Positions 1 through 9,898 are shown, numbered from the stretch's first letter. The stretch: 64,000 nucleotides of DNA from Bacteroidetes bacterium HGW-Bacteroidetes-16 (GCA_002840975.1 PHDN01000005.1:62001-126000); one strand, 5' to 3'. The notes: generated by a model from the sequence alone, not told the origin. Numbers and translations: made by a program.

Positions 1-68
1 TATCTCGTATTTGTTTCAAAGAAGTAAAACATTTTTGTGATTTCGTTAAATTACTGCAATGGATGTGT

Positions 69-76
69 TATATTTG
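69..76 (+). promoter_or_regulatory. possible -7 element upstream of lacI-type gene
   Basis: TATATTTG is an exact match to the Bacteroidetes -7 consensus TAnnTTTG. No convincing -33 TTG lies 19-21 bases upstream, and the leader to the ATG at 266 would be about 180 bases, so this is tentative. The rest of 1-265 is AT-rich and shows no gene. Confidence 0.3.
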
Positions 77-265
77 TTGGCCGTGTAGTAGGACAATTTC
101 AGCAATTTATTTTTCCGGGCAATTTTAAAAAAAACGCCTTGCTTTACTAAAAAGGAATGTAAATTAAGGAACCAACTAATTGCCTGTCCCCTGGAATAGT
201 TGTGGTTGCTGAGATATGGGTTTTTACCGCATAGCCATAGAGTTTAATCTGATCAACTAATTGAT

Positions 266-1273
266 ATGAAACGACAGGTAACCATCAAAGATATCGCTGA
301 AAAACTCAGTATATCAACGTCTACGGTTTCACGGGCATTAAAAGACCATCCTGATATCAGTAAGAAAACCCGACAGGCTGTTCAGGAATTATCCAAATTG
401 CTTGGGTATAAACCAAATCTCATCGCCCTTAACCTCAAAAACAGCCGTACCAATACCATAGGTCTCATCGTACCCGAAATACAGCACTATTTTTTCTCGA
501 CCATTATCAACGGAATTGAGGAAGTGGCCTATCAAAATAATTACAATGTATTGGTGGTGCAATCCAATGAATCGTACCTGAGGGAAGTGCTGAACACACA
601 AACCCTGTTGGCCAACCGGGTAGATGGAATGTTGGTATCGTTTTCGAAAGAGACCAAGGATTTTTCGCATTTTCAACAAGTGATTGATAATGAAATTCCC
701 ATGGTTTTTTACGATCGCGTTTTGGATGACTTCCATGCCGATTCGGTGATGGTAGATGATTATTCAGGTGCTTATAATGCGGTTACTCACCTGATTAGCA
801 GAGGTTGTAAGCGGATTGCCTGTTATACCTCGCCTCAACATCTTATGCTAAGTCAAAAACGGCTCGAAGGTTATAAAAATGCGCTTTTACACCACAGTAT
901 ACCTTACGACAGCAATTTGGTTTACCCATGCGACACGCTGGATGCAGCCACTAAAATTTCGGCCAGCGTCCTCAAAAAAGTGGATCGGCCTGACGGGATA
1001 TTTGCAGTGAATGATATGACTGCCGTAGGTGTAATCAAGATGGCAAAAAAAATGGGTATCCGCGTTCCCGAAGATTTAAAGATTGTTGGTTTTGAAAACA
1101 GCAAGAGTGCCGAAATTTGTGATCCGGAATTGTCCTCTGTCGATCAGTTCGGATTTGAACTCGGAAAAAAGGCCACCAGCATTCTGTTGGAACGGATCAA
1201 GAGCAATACATTTGACTATAACCCCATAAAACACGTCTTAAAAACGAAACTGATTATTCGGGAATCCAGTTAG
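266..1273 (+). CDS. LacI/GalR-family transcriptional regulator
   Basis: A 335-residue DNA-binding repressor or activator of the LacI/GalR family. The N-terminus carries the helix-turn-helix (IKDIAEKLSISTSTVSRAL, about residues 7-25), followed by the hinge region and a periplasmic-binding-protein-like effector domain starting near TIGLIVPEI (about residue 64) and running to the C-terminus. The length is typical for the family. It converges with the susD/susC pair and lies next to a secreted amylase, so an alpha-glucan sugar is the likely effector; that is inference. Candidate operators with a CAATCGTTTGC core lie at 6248-6259 and 9823-9834, before the two plus-strand glycan genes. I see no copy in front of this gene itself. 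Confidence 0.92.
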   Translation: MKRQVTIKDIAEKLSISTSTVSRALKDHPDISKKTRQAVQELSKLLGYKPNLIALNLKNSRTNTIGLIVPEIQHYFFSTIINGIEEVAYQNNYNVLVVQSNESYLREVLNTQTLLANRVDGMLVSFSKETKDFSHFQQVIDNEIPMVFYDRVLDDFHADSVMVDDYSGAYNAVTHLISRGCKRIACYTSPQHLMLSQKRLEGYKNALLHHSIPYDSNLVYPCDTLDAATKISASVLKKVDRPDGIFAVNDMTAVGVIKMAKKMGIRVPEDLKIVGFENSKSAEICDPELSSVDQFGFELGKKATSILLERIKSNTFDYNPIKHVLKTKLIIRESS

Positions 1274-1340
1274 AAGAAAGGGAGGTTTTATTTATTGTAC
1301 CATTTGTTTTCTAAGGTACTCACGTTGAAAAAATAACTAA

Positions 1341-1374
1341 AAAAAGCCGGTAGATCAATCTGCCGGCTTTTTTT
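1341..1374. terminator. bidirectional terminator between lacI-type gene and susD
   Basis: A 10-base-pair stem (AGCCGGTAGA / TCTGCCGGCT, one G-T pair) with a 4-base loop is flanked by an A-run on the left and a T-run on the right. It can therefore terminate both the regulator (stop at 1273) and the convergent susD transcript (stop at 1427). Confidence 0.8.
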
Positions 1375-1426
1375 AATGGTACTTTACCCGTCAATAAGAA
1401 CGGGTTTCTTATAACAATCTTCCACC

Positions 1427-2977
1427 TTAATAACCGGTGTTTTGAACCAGGTTGGGATTTACATCAATTTGAGCCTGCGGAATAGGCCAAATAGTAGTGT
1501 AGGTAGCTGACTGTTCGGGTTTTTCCCAACGGATATTTCCATAGGTACCAAACCTGATCATATCTGTTCGCCGATGTCCTTCGGCAAACAATTCCCTTGC
1601 CCGCTCATCCAACAGTGATTCCATCGTGACTTCGGTAGCCGGGATAACTCCTGCCCTTGTCCTTACCCGATTTACATACTCAAGTGCTCCCCCGGCATCG
1701 CCGGTGCGAAGAAGAAGCTCCGCCTTCATCAGCAGTATGTCGGCATATCTGAAAATAGGAACATCGTTACTGGTATATCGGTTGCTGCCAACGATAAATG
1801 GATATTTCGCTACCCTGGCACCTGCCTGGCGCAAACATTTGGGCTCAAGCATGTTGATTTTAGGCGTTAAATTAAGCGGGGCGCCATCAGGATCCCTGTA
1901 AGTTGGATCAGCAGGGTTAAATTTCTCGAAACTCGGATCTTCGACAAGTGTACCATCATCAAAGTGCTGAAAACCAAACAAAATGCTGTTTCTACGAACA
2001 TCGTTTGTATCGGCATCGAATAGGTGGAAAAAGCTTTCCTGAGCACATATCCCGTTCCAGGTAGCATCTTCAAACTGGTATTTTGCGGCCAGGTTGTAAT
2101 GAAGTGTAAACAAGTGAACTTCAAACGCCGGGGCGTCAACATTATCGAAATGCAGTCCAAATATATACTCGGGTGAGGTGGTTGCATTTTCTCTGAAGTT
2201 CGAGAAAAAATCGCTCGAAAGGCTGTAACCACCCGTCATAACAGAATCCACTGCAGTCATCGCCTTATCCCATTGGGGAGTACCGGTGTACACTTCGGCA
2301 TTAATATACAGGTTGGCGAGTATGGTCTGGGCAACATAATAATTCACCCTTCCAAAATAATCAAGACCGGTACTTTTCGACAAATATGGCATCACCTCCT
2401 GCAGCTCCGATTCAATAAAGTCGTACACTTCTTGTCGCGATTTTGTTTCCGGCTTAAAGTCAGCAGGCACATCAAAACTGTCAACGATAGGTACATTTCC
2501 ATAAATATCAACCAGCCACCAGTAATAAAAGGCCCTAAGTCCTCTTAGCTCAGCAATTGCAGGCTCAGTATCAACACCTTCAAGGGCTTCGAAAGTAAGA
2601 ATTAAACGGTTACATGTATTTATTCCAAAATACAGTATGTTCCATGCTCTGGCCACGTATCCTTCGGTCGGAGTCCATTGATGACGGTGATATCTGATCC
2701 ATTCACCTCCATCGTACCAGTCTCCACCCCTTTGTGGGACAACCAACAGGTCGGTGCCGGCATCCATGCCAACCACACCATATTTATGTCCTACCAACTG
2801 GTAAAGATTTGTATAAGCTACCCCGAATCCGTAAATTAAATTTTCAGGGTCGTCGAAAAGGATATCCCCATTGAGGTCAGAATAAACCCTTTCGTCTAAC
2901 TTGGTGCACGATTGCTGAGAACCAACAATTAGTACGGCCACCAGGACTAATTTAAAAGTAAAAAATATTTTTTTCAT
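1427..2977 (-). CDS. SusD/RagB-family outer-membrane glycan-binding lipoprotein
   Basis: A 516-residue SusD-like surface lipoprotein, the extracellular lid that captures oligosaccharides for the SusC transporter. It has a lipoprotein signal with Cys24 in QQSC, then the usual tetratricopeptide-rich fold. The C-terminal part has the family hallmark around PIFRYADILLMKAELLLRTG followed by an NRVRTRAGV and LLDERARELFAEGHRRTDMIRFG block. It sits 21 bases downstream of susC and is presumably co-transcribed with it. The companion regulator and amylase suggest an alpha-glucan ligand, but SusD sequence alone does not define the substrate. Confidence 0.93.
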   Translation of the reverse strand: MKKIFFTFKLVLVAVLIVGSQQSCTKLDERVYSDLNGDILFDDPENLIYGFGVAYTNLYQLVGHKYGVVGMDAGTDLLVVPQRGGDWYDGGEWIRYHRHQWTPTEGYVARAWNILYFGINTCNRLILTFEALEGVDTEPAIAELRGLRAFYYWWLVDIYGNVPIVDSFDVPADFKPETKSRQEVYDFIESELQEVMPYLSKSTGLDYFGRVNYYVAQTILANLYINAEVYTGTPQWDKAMTAVDSVMTGGYSLSSDFFSNFRENATTSPEYIFGLHFDNVDAPAFEVHLFTLHYNLAAKYQFEDATWNGICAQESFFHLFDADTNDVRRNSILFGFQHFDDGTLVEDPSFEKFNPADPTYRDPDGAPLNLTPKINMLEPKCLRQAGARVAKYPFIVGSNRYTSNDVPIFRYADILLMKAELLLRTGDAGGALEYVNRVRTRAGVIPATEVTMESLLDERARELFAEGHRRTDMIRFGTYGNIRWEKPEQSATYTTIWPIPQAQIDVNPNLVQNTGY

Positions 2978-2998
2978 CTCTTTATCTGATTTTGATAG

Positions 2999-5974
2999 TT
3001 AAAAAGTAACATTTACACCGAAGGTAAAGCTGCGGGTGGTGAAATAGGTATTCTCCCTGTCGATTCCGGGAGCCAATGGATTGTTATCGTCATAGGCATC
3101 TCCATACCTGACCTCGGGGCTTACACCTGAGTAGTTGGTGATGGTGAACAGGTTTTGCCCTGAGATATATGCCCTTACCCTGCTCACGTATTTACTTTTA
3201 GGGAAACGGAAGTTGTACCCGATGACGAAATTATCGAGTTTGACGAAATCGGCTTTTTCCACATGCACGTCTGAGTAGATTGGCCCATTAGTGGCATCTG
3301 CAAAATCAAGGGTTTGATTCATACCGCTTTGGATGCCAATTACATTGGGATTGCCATACCGGGCGTTGTTAACATTAATCAAATAATGTCCAAACACGCC
3401 CCGAAGGAAAAAACTCACATCCAGGTTTCCAAAAGTAAAAGAGTTGTTCCATCCAAATTGAAATTTAGGTAAACCGTTCCCCACATTTTGAAAATCTTCA
3501 AGTTTAGGGTTCGAAGTAATTCCAGTTGAATCAGTAAGAGATTCAAACAACATGACTCCGGTTGAGTCCAGTCCGATATAAACCGGGGCAATAATTTGAC
3601 CAATCACCTCCCCTTCAGTAGCAAGTATCGTTGTGATTCCGGTATAGTAAGGTGCCCCCAGATCGCCAAGATATAGGGTGCCTTCTGAGGTTGTCAGATC
3701 ACTGGTTATTTTTATGAGTTTGGTATCGAAATATTTAGTAAAATTAAGGTCGGTATTCCAACTGAATTTTTTGGTTTGAATGGCTTTGATATTAAAAGCA
3801 AACTCAAGCCCTGAGTTGTCCAACTCACCTAGGTTATACCACATCCTGTCGGAAGGATAAGGAGGAACAGGCACTCGCGCATAAAGAATAAGTTCCGAGC
3901 TTACACTGTGGTAATAGTCAATAGAACCTCCAATTCTGTAATTCATTAAAAAAAAGTCAACCCCTATGTTGGTTTCTTTCTTGGGCTCCCACTTCAAATC
4001 AGGATTATCGTTTCTGATGGGTGCATATGCCAGAATGAATCCTCCATTATAAAAGAATTTTTCGTTTGAAACATTGTACAGGTTATTTGACAAATACGGA
4101 TTGGGGGGCAGGTTTCCTGTAGTCCCATAACCACCTCTGAATTTCAGTTGATTAAAGGTGCCTAAGTCGAATATTTTTGCAAAGTCTAATCCGGCACTTA
4201 ACCCGCCGAAGGTTCCCCATTTATTGTTCCAACCATACATTGACGATCCATCCCGTCGAATATTGGCAGTTAAAAACGCAATTTCGCGCCAGTTAGCCGA
4301 AACCCGACCAAAAAAACCAATCAGTCGTGAGCTTTCCTGGTAACTGCCCCTTGATTCTTCATTGGATAAGACTGTTGAGGATGAGCCGATGTTGTTGTAT
4401 GTAAATTCATCAGTAAGGAATCCTTCACCGTAAGCCCACACATTATCGTAGTAATCTTCACGGAACGAATAACCCGCCATGGCTTTTACTGAAAGGCCAC
4501 TAAATTGTTTATCGTAGCTGACAATTCCCTCGAAAAGATGGTTAAACCTGTTTTGGTTTTCTTTTCGTGCAAAACCTTTATGACTGCCAACCGCATATGG
4601 AGTATAGTACGATTTTTTGCTCCAATACGAGCCATATTGGTCAGCGTTGTAATTCTGCGAATAGAAACCGCTTATTTTTAATTTCTCAATTGGTTCCAGT
4701 GTAGCTTTGATGCTTCCAATAATGTTCGTTTTTTTGCCATCCATTATGCTCTGGTCAATCATTGATTTGGGATTGTAGAAACCAAAAGCTTCCCTTTGAA
4801 AATATCCTCCCCATTCTTTTGAGAAATCATCCTCACCCATAATGGATGCTGTTGGATTATATCTAACAGCTGCTCCATAGGCTTCACTGGGGCTGTATTG
4901 TTCATTCCTGTTGGTCGCCAGCAGGTTAAAATCAAAAGTCAGTTTGTCGTTCAGTGTTCTCTTGGTAAAAGTAAGGTTACCATTTAATCTTTCAAAACCC
5001 GTTCCTATCACAACCCCATCCTCTTTGCGATAGTTGAAAGAAACCCTGTAGTTTGAATTCTTTGTGGCCCCATCTACCGCCAGGTTATACGTTTGCGAAA
5101 GACTCTGCTGCGTGATTTCTTCCATCCAGTCGGTGCTGCTTCCATAGTCAACCGAATTTTGTAAGCCAAGGTAGTCGGAGGTTGAGAGTACGTCAACCTT
5201 TCTGGCCAGTGATTCTGAAGTAAGCGAAGTATTAAATGTTACGTTAAACTTTTCACCCTCAGGAACAAACTCACCTCTTTTTGTGGTGATGAGAATAACT
5301 CCCGAAGCACCCTGAGTACCATAAATAGCGGTCGCTGAAGCATCTTTTAGCACATCCATCGATGCAATGTCGTTGGGGTCAACCGAGTTAAGCGAGGCTC
5401 CATGTACGCCATCAATGATGATAAGCGGCTCGGTGTTACCTCCAAATGTAGAGAGTCCCCTTAACCTGATATGGAAGTTTTGGTTGGGATCGTTGCCCGG
5501 TTTGGCTATTGATAAACCGGCCACTTTTCCCTGAATTAACTGGATAGGGTCGCTGATGTTGCCGTTATTGAAGTCTTCCGATTTGACGCTGGTAACAGCA
5601 CTGGTAACTTCTTTTACTGATTGAGAGCCGTACCCGATTACAACAACTTCGTCAAGCTGCTTACCGGCCACCAGTTTTACATTCAGCACCTCCGATGTTA
5701 ATTCCACCACCTGAGTGGTATACCCGACATAAGAAAATGAAAGTGAAGTAACACTTTCAGGAACCGTCACCTTATAAATTCCATCAATATCAGTGACTGT
5801 ACCCCTGGATGGATCATTCGCAAAGGTTACATTCACTCCAATGAGCGTTTCACCTGATTGGCTGTCGGTCACCTTACCGGTAACTGTCCTTTCCTGTGCG
5901 AGAGCACTGCCAAGGCCCACAAAACTGATGAGCAAAGCCAATAAAACTTTGTTTTTTAATAAGTTAGCTTTCAT
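2999..5974 (-). CDS. SusC/RagA-family TonB-dependent outer-membrane transporter
   Basis: A 991-residue TonB-dependent transporter of the SusC class, which imports oligosaccharides in complex with SusD. The signal peptide ends at about ALAQ (residue 26). A carboxypeptidase-regulatory-like domain follows (VTGKVTDSQSGETLIGVNV, about residues 30-110), then the plug starting at LDEVVVIGYGSQ, and a 22-strand barrel ending in the aromatic-terminated FTFGVNVTF. The order susC-susD and the short gap are canonical. The 420-base region upstream is shared with the divergent carbohydrate-binding gene at 6395 and contains a LacI-like operator, so both units may share control. Confidence 0.95.
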   Translation of the reverse strand: MKANLLKNKVLLALLISFVGLGSALAQERTVTGKVTDSQSGETLIGVNVTFANDPSRGTVTDIDGIYKVTVPESVTSLSFSYVGYTTQVVELTSEVLNVKLVAGKQLDEVVVIGYGSQSVKEVTSAVTSVKSEDFNNGNISDPIQLIQGKVAGLSIAKPGNDPNQNFHIRLRGLSTFGGNTEPLIIIDGVHGASLNSVDPNDIASMDVLKDASATAIYGTQGASGVILITTKRGEFVPEGEKFNVTFNTSLTSESLARKVDVLSTSDYLGLQNSVDYGSSTDWMEEITQQSLSQTYNLAVDGATKNSNYRVSFNYRKEDGVVIGTGFERLNGNLTFTKRTLNDKLTFDFNLLATNRNEQYSPSEAYGAAVRYNPTASIMGEDDFSKEWGGYFQREAFGFYNPKSMIDQSIMDGKKTNIIGSIKATLEPIEKLKISGFYSQNYNADQYGSYWSKKSYYTPYAVGSHKGFARKENQNRFNHLFEGIVSYDKQFSGLSVKAMAGYSFREDYYDNVWAYGEGFLTDEFTYNNIGSSSTVLSNEESRGSYQESSRLIGFFGRVSANWREIAFLTANIRRDGSSMYGWNNKWGTFGGLSAGLDFAKIFDLGTFNQLKFRGGYGTTGNLPPNPYLSNNLYNVSNEKFFYNGGFILAYAPIRNDNPDLKWEPKKETNIGVDFFLMNYRIGGSIDYYHSVSSELILYARVPVPPYPSDRMWYNLGELDNSGLEFAFNIKAIQTKKFSWNTDLNFTKYFDTKLIKITSDLTTSEGTLYLGDLGAPYYTGITTILATEGEVIGQIIAPVYIGLDSTGVMLFESLTDSTGITSNPKLEDFQNVGNGLPKFQFGWNNSFTFGNLDVSFFLRGVFGHYLINVNNARYGNPNVIGIQSGMNQTLDFADATNGPIYSDVHVEKADFVKLDNFVIGYNFRFPKSKYVSRVRAYISGQNLFTITNYSGVSPEVRYGDAYDDNNPLAPGIDRENTYFTTRSFTFGVNVTF

Positions 5975-6242
5975 AGAACAATTTAATAATGTTTAAGAAA
6001 TTAAATTTTGTAACACGAAAATAACCATTTAAGGATTATTAACATTCATGAATAAATAGGTAACCATCTTTGGTATAAATCTAAAAAAAAATCATTTTGG
6101 TATCGTAGATTCATCCTTATTTTGTAAATAATTGTTTAACAGAAGTATAATGGATTCGTCCCAGATAATTACCGGTGTTGGCGAAGCTGTTTTTTGTTGT
6201 TTAAATAGGTTCTAAACAAAAAGTAATTATGGCCGATATATG

Positions 6243-6264
6243 TTATAACAATCGTTTGCTATAA
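6243..6264. promoter_or_regulatory. candidate LacI-family operator
   Basis: A 22-base imperfect palindrome (18 of 22 positions symmetric) with core ACAATCGTTTGC and flanks TTATA/TATAA. It lies between susC and the gene at 6395. The core shares CAATCGTTTGC with a second site at 9823-9834. The remainder of the 5975-6394 intergenic region is AT-rich with no gene. Confidence 0.5.
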
Positions 6265-6323
6265 GGACGTGGTGTTTAGGGCGAAAGGTTTTTTTTTCAA
6301 AAAGAAAGAAGTTTTAATTTCTA

Positions 6324-6355
6324 TTTGAATGCTCGCAGGAAAATTGATATATTAG
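6324..6355 (+). promoter_or_regulatory. Bacteroidetes-type promoter of the carbohydrate-binding protein gene
   Basis: TTTG at 6324-6327, a 20-base spacer and TATATTAG at 6348-6355 (one mismatch to TAnnTTTG) match the Bacteroidetes primary sigma factor layout. The leader to the ATG at 6395 would be about 35 bases. The candidate operator lies about 60 bases upstream of the -33 element. Confidence 0.5.
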
Positions 6356-6394
6356 CCTCGTAAAACACAGAAACTATAAATAAACAATTTAAAC

Positions 6395-9300
6395 ATGAAG
6401 AAAATTTTACTTTTAATGGTATTAATGGCCGGTATGGCCTCATTTAATGCTATGAGCCAATGTGGTCAGGTAGGCCTTATTGGCGAAATGACCGGCTGGG
6501 CTGACGATGTGATGATGACCCGCGACATGGGAAATCCTGACTTGTTTAACGGATTCATTTCTGTTGATACGACAATGGATAGTGATGCAAGCGGATTTGT
6601 TGACATGAAGTTCCGCGCTAACCATGACTGGGCAATCAATTGGGGCAGTGCCGATTTTCCAACTGGCATTGCTGTTCAGGATGGAGCCAATATCCCCGTT
6701 CCCTACGGCACCTATGCAGTTACATTCAACTGTGCAACAGGTGATTATTCATTTGCTGAAACTTGTGGAGCGATTAGCCTGATTGGGGAGTTCAACGGAT
6801 GGGCCGATGACCTTTTTCTAACCCGCGATGGCAATAATCCTGATAAGTGGACTGGCACCATTACTGTTGACACCACCATGGATGGTGATGCAAATGGAGT
6901 TATCGAGATGAAATTCCGTGCCAACTCTGATTGGGGAACCAACTGGGGAGCCGCTGATTTCCCAACAGGGATTGCTGTTCAAAATGGTGCAAATATCCCG
7001 GTTCCTTATGGAACTTACGCTGTTGATTTTAATTGTGCCTCAGGTGAATATACCTTCACGGCAACATGTGGAAATATTGGTCTTATAGGAGAGTTTAATG
7101 GCTGGGCCGCTGACTATTGGATGACGCGCAGCATTGACAATCCTGATGCATGGAGTGTTATTCTAACACTCAACGATGCCATGGATGGTAATGCCGACGG
7201 TATTATTGAACTTAAATTCCGTGCCAACTCAGATTGGGGAACCAACTGGGGCGGTGATGGTTTCCCAACAGGAGTTGGCGTTCAGGATGGACCAAATATT
7301 TTAGTTCCCCTTGATGAACTAGGTGTCACTACCGATTATGCAGTATCCTTCAATTGCGCAACCGGCGAATACAACTTTATAGCCACCTCAGGCAACATCA
7401 GCATGATTGGCGCATTTAACAATTGGAATGGTGATGTACCTATGCACCGTGATGCCAGCAACCCTAACCTATGGAAACTAACACGCTCATGGTATGCCGA
7501 CTCAGAAGTTAAATTCCGTGAAAATGCAGATTGGACTGTAAACTGGGGCAATAGTGCATGGCCATCAGGTGTTGGTACCGACAATGGTGCTAATATTCCA
7601 TTGGTTGCAGGCACCTATGATGTAACTTTTGATTTTAATACGCTGGCCTACAACTTCACAACAAATGCTACTGCATGTGGCGAAGTGGGAATGGTTGGTG
7701 ATTTTAATACATGGGGCGATGATGGTTCAGGTACACCAACTGATGTTTACCTGGTACGCGATGCCATGTATCCCAGCCAATTCTCATTGACGTATAACTT
7801 TACCTCCAGTACCTTATTGCTGTTTCGTATTGATGCTGACCCCACTTTCACAGATGTTTGGGGCGGTTACTTTCCATCAGGACAGGCCATTAATGATGCA
7901 GCAGTGCAATTTAATGTCCCGGGTGGTAAATATTTTATCACTTATAACTGTGTTTCACACGACTTTAATTTTGAACGTCTTGGGAATGCCATTATAGCAC
8001 CTCAGGTTTTTGCAATTAATGTCGATGGCAATTTAAACGAAACCGACTGGGTAATTAATCAACCTGTTTCTGCTCTTGCCGAGGGTACCGCCCCTGAAAC
8101 TCCAATTGAAGTTTTCTTCGGTGCTGCCTGGAATGCTGAATACATGTATGTAGGTGTTGATGTGACAGATGCAAATGTTACTGCCGGCGATATCGTTGAA
8201 GTCTTCTTCGATGGAAACAAATCAGGTGGCGCCTATGATGCTTCCGATGTGCACGTAACTGTTACGAGCGATGGAACCGTTACTGTTATTCAAGGTCCCG
8301 CAGGTATTACTGTTCTCGGGGCTTCGTCTACAACAGCCAATGGCTACAGTATTGAAGTAGGAATTCCTTTTGCTGCTCTTGGTGTAACCCCTGAAACAGG
8401 TGCACAGGCGGGGATAGATATTATGGCAGGCGATGACAATGGTTCAGGTGTGGACTATCGTCTGGTTTGGAACGGTGGTATGCAAGACTATACCGAGACA
8501 TCCTCATTTGGTGACCTTAATTATGGAGTACTTAGCTGTGGTTGCATCAGCGTGCACAACGCTACCATTGGAGATGTGATCCTCCGTAACCAGTTAGCTT
8601 TTGATAACACAACAACTTATGTTGGTACCTATCAACTCGATAACGCTTATGACGTGGCTTTCCGCAAAGATGGTTCCAGCACGGTTAGCTGGAGCGCTAA
8701 TACCTTCCCAGCAGGTACAGCAACCCTTGGAGGCCCCATGATTCCAGCCACCACCGGGCGTTATCGCATTACATTCGACTGTATAACAGGTGAATATACC
8801 TTTGGTGATGCCCTTAGCGGCGATGCGGTTGCCATGTCAACCTATACTCCTGACGCACCCGTCATTGATGGAAATTTGAGTGAATATACCCTGGCATATG
8901 GAAGTGAAATCCTGGCTGCAGGTACAGGTCCAATCAACAATACCGTTACTTGGGGAACCTTGTGGGATGCCGATAATCTCTATATTGCCGCTCACGTTGT
9001 TGATGCTGTTGTAGAAGGAACAGGAAACCCATGGGACAACGATGCCGTTGAAATGTATGTTGATGGCGATAACAGCAAAGATGGTACTTACAGCGCTGCC
9101 AGTTTCGATACCCAGTTGATTATGGATGCCATTAATTTGGACTCGCTATGGGCTAAAGCCGATGGTGTTCCAATTACTGATGAATCGTCGGTATGGCTTG
9201 CTACGAGCGATGGATACTCTATCGAAATTCGTCTTGCCTGGTCCAATTTTGATTTTGCTCCCGGTAAAGGAAGAACCATTGGTTGGAGTCTTGGAAATAA

Positions 9301-9700
9301 CGATTCTGATTTGGGTGTTGGCCGTGATTATCAAACAGTATGGTATGGAAACGGAAACGATTGGAGCGACAACACGTTACTTGGCGATCTTGAACTTGCA
9401 GGAGGTCCTTATTTTGTTGATGGCCTGGATGAACATGTTCTGTACAATGCCAACGTGGTGCTCTATCCTAACCCCACAGCCGGTAATGTAAATATCCGTA
9501 CAACAGGTGACGTTTTCAACTCAAAAGCAGTCATTTTCATTTCTGACATCACCGGAAGATCCATTGCTAAAACAACTGCCAGTTTCAATGGCTACAGCAC
9601 TGTTCAACTTAATACAGGGGAACTTACAAAAGGCGTCTATTTTGTAAACATCCTTAGTGAAGACGGAAAACGTGCAGTTAAAAAACTCATCATTCAATAG
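6395..9700 (+). CDS. large modular secreted glycan-binding protein (SusE/F-like repeats, CBM9-like domains, T9SS sorting domain)
   Basis: An 1101-residue secreted protein with a Sec signal peptide (cleavage near NAMSQ, residue 21). Five related modules of about 100 residues begin near residues 23, 124, 225, 332 and 428. Each opens with a (C/S)Gx(I/V)xxxG(E/A/D)F/MxxW motif and has a KFRANxDWxxNWG block, resembling the beta-sandwich starch-binding modules of SusE/SusF. Two CBM9/DOMON-like domains (VDGNLNE near 540-710; IDGNLSE near 818-1000) flank a sixth degenerate module. The C-terminus (VVLYPNPTAGN from about 1021) is a T9SS type A sorting domain. There is no lipobox, unlike classical SusE/F. 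It probably binds starch-like glycans at the surface or as a released protein; ligand and role are inferred from neighbours. Confidence 0.8.
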   Translation: MKKILLLMVLMAGMASFNAMSQCGQVGLIGEMTGWADDVMMTRDMGNPDLFNGFISVDTTMDSDASGFVDMKFRANHDWAINWGSADFPTGIAVQDGANIPVPYGTYAVTFNCATGDYSFAETCGAISLIGEFNGWADDLFLTRDGNNPDKWTGTITVDTTMDGDANGVIEMKFRANSDWGTNWGAADFPTGIAVQNGANIPVPYGTYAVDFNCASGEYTFTATCGNIGLIGEFNGWAADYWMTRSIDNPDAWSVILTLNDAMDGNADGIIELKFRANSDWGTNWGGDGFPTGVGVQDGPNILVPLDELGVTTDYAVSFNCATGEYNFIATSGNISMIGAFNNWNGDVPMHRDASNPNLWKLTRSWYADSEVKFRENADWTVNWGNSAWPSGVGTDNGANIPLVAGTYDVTFDFNTLAYNFTTNATACGEVGMVGDFNTWGDDGSGTPTDVYLVRDAMYPSQFSLTYNFTSSTLLLFRIDADPTFTDVWGGYFPSGQAINDAAVQFNVPGGKYFITYNCVSHDFNFERLGNAIIAPQVFAINVDGNLNETDWVINQPVSALAEGTAPETPIEVFFGAAWNAEYMYVGVDVTDANVTAGDIVEVFFDGNKSGGAYDASDVHVTVTSDGTVTVIQGPAGITVLGASSTTANGYSIEVGIPFAALGVTPETGAQAGIDIMAGDDNGSGVDYRLVWNGGMQDYTETSSFGDLNYGVLSCGCISVHNATIGDVILRNQLAFDNTTTYVGTYQLDNAYDVAFRKDGSSTVSWSANTFPAGTATLGGPMIPATTGRYRITFDCITGEYTFGDALSGDAVAMSTYTPDAPVIDGNLSEYTLAYGSEILAAGTGPINNTVTWGTLWDADNLYIAAHVVDAVVEGTGNPWDNDAVEMYVDGDNSKDGTYSAASFDTQLIMDAINLDSLWAKADGVPITDESSVWLATSDGYSIEIRLAWSNFDFAPGKGRTIGWSLGNNDSDLGVGRDYQTVWYGNGNDWSDNTLLGDLELAGGPYFVDGLDEHVLYNANVVLYPNPTAGNVNIRTTGDVFNSKAVIFISDITGRSIAKTTASFNGYSTVQLNTGELTKGVYFVNILSEDGKRAVKKLIIQ
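6461..7387 (+). repeat. three tandem coding repeats of about 303-320 bases
   Basis: Units begin at 6461, 6764 and 7067 and encode nearly identical modules: MKFRAN or LKFRAN blocks, FPTGIAVQ-type blocks and PVPYGTYAV in units 1 and 2. Two more diverged units follow at 7388 and 7676. The similarity suggests recent internal duplication or gene conversion. Confidence 0.85.
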
Positions 9701-9725
9701 ATTTTAACAAGTCATTTTCTATTCG

Positions 9726-9758
9726 AAGCCTTCCCTCTTTTCAGGGAAGGCTTTTTTT
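9726..9758 (+). terminator. rho-independent terminator after the modular glycan-binding gene
   Basis: A perfect 11-base-pair stem AAGCCTTCCCT / AGGGAAGGCTT with a 6-base loop is followed by a run of T. It starts 25 bases after the stop codon at 9700 and separates this gene from the amylase, which has its own promoter. Confidence 0.9.
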
Positions 9759-9822
9759 GTTTTAGACGGTTCAATTTCATAAGGATTTTGGCAAAGCGAT
9801 AGAGGCAACCCATTCAATTTTA

Positions 9823-9834
9823 GCAATCGTTTGC
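9823..9834. promoter_or_regulatory. candidate LacI-family operator
   Basis: GCAATCGTTTGC is one base away from the perfect palindrome GCAAACGTTTGC typical of LacI/GalR-family operators. It lies 65 bases upstream of the amylase -33 element and shares its core with the site at 6248-6259. Confidence 0.5.
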
Positions 9835-9898
9835 ATCAGTTTGTTAAGATTCATATTCAATCGATTAACATTATTGAAGCCCAAATAGCGCCTACGGG

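Noticed and set aside
9126-9491. 121-residue open frame within the modular glycan-binding gene
   Set aside because: Out-of-frame shadow of the CBM9-like domain and T9SS region.
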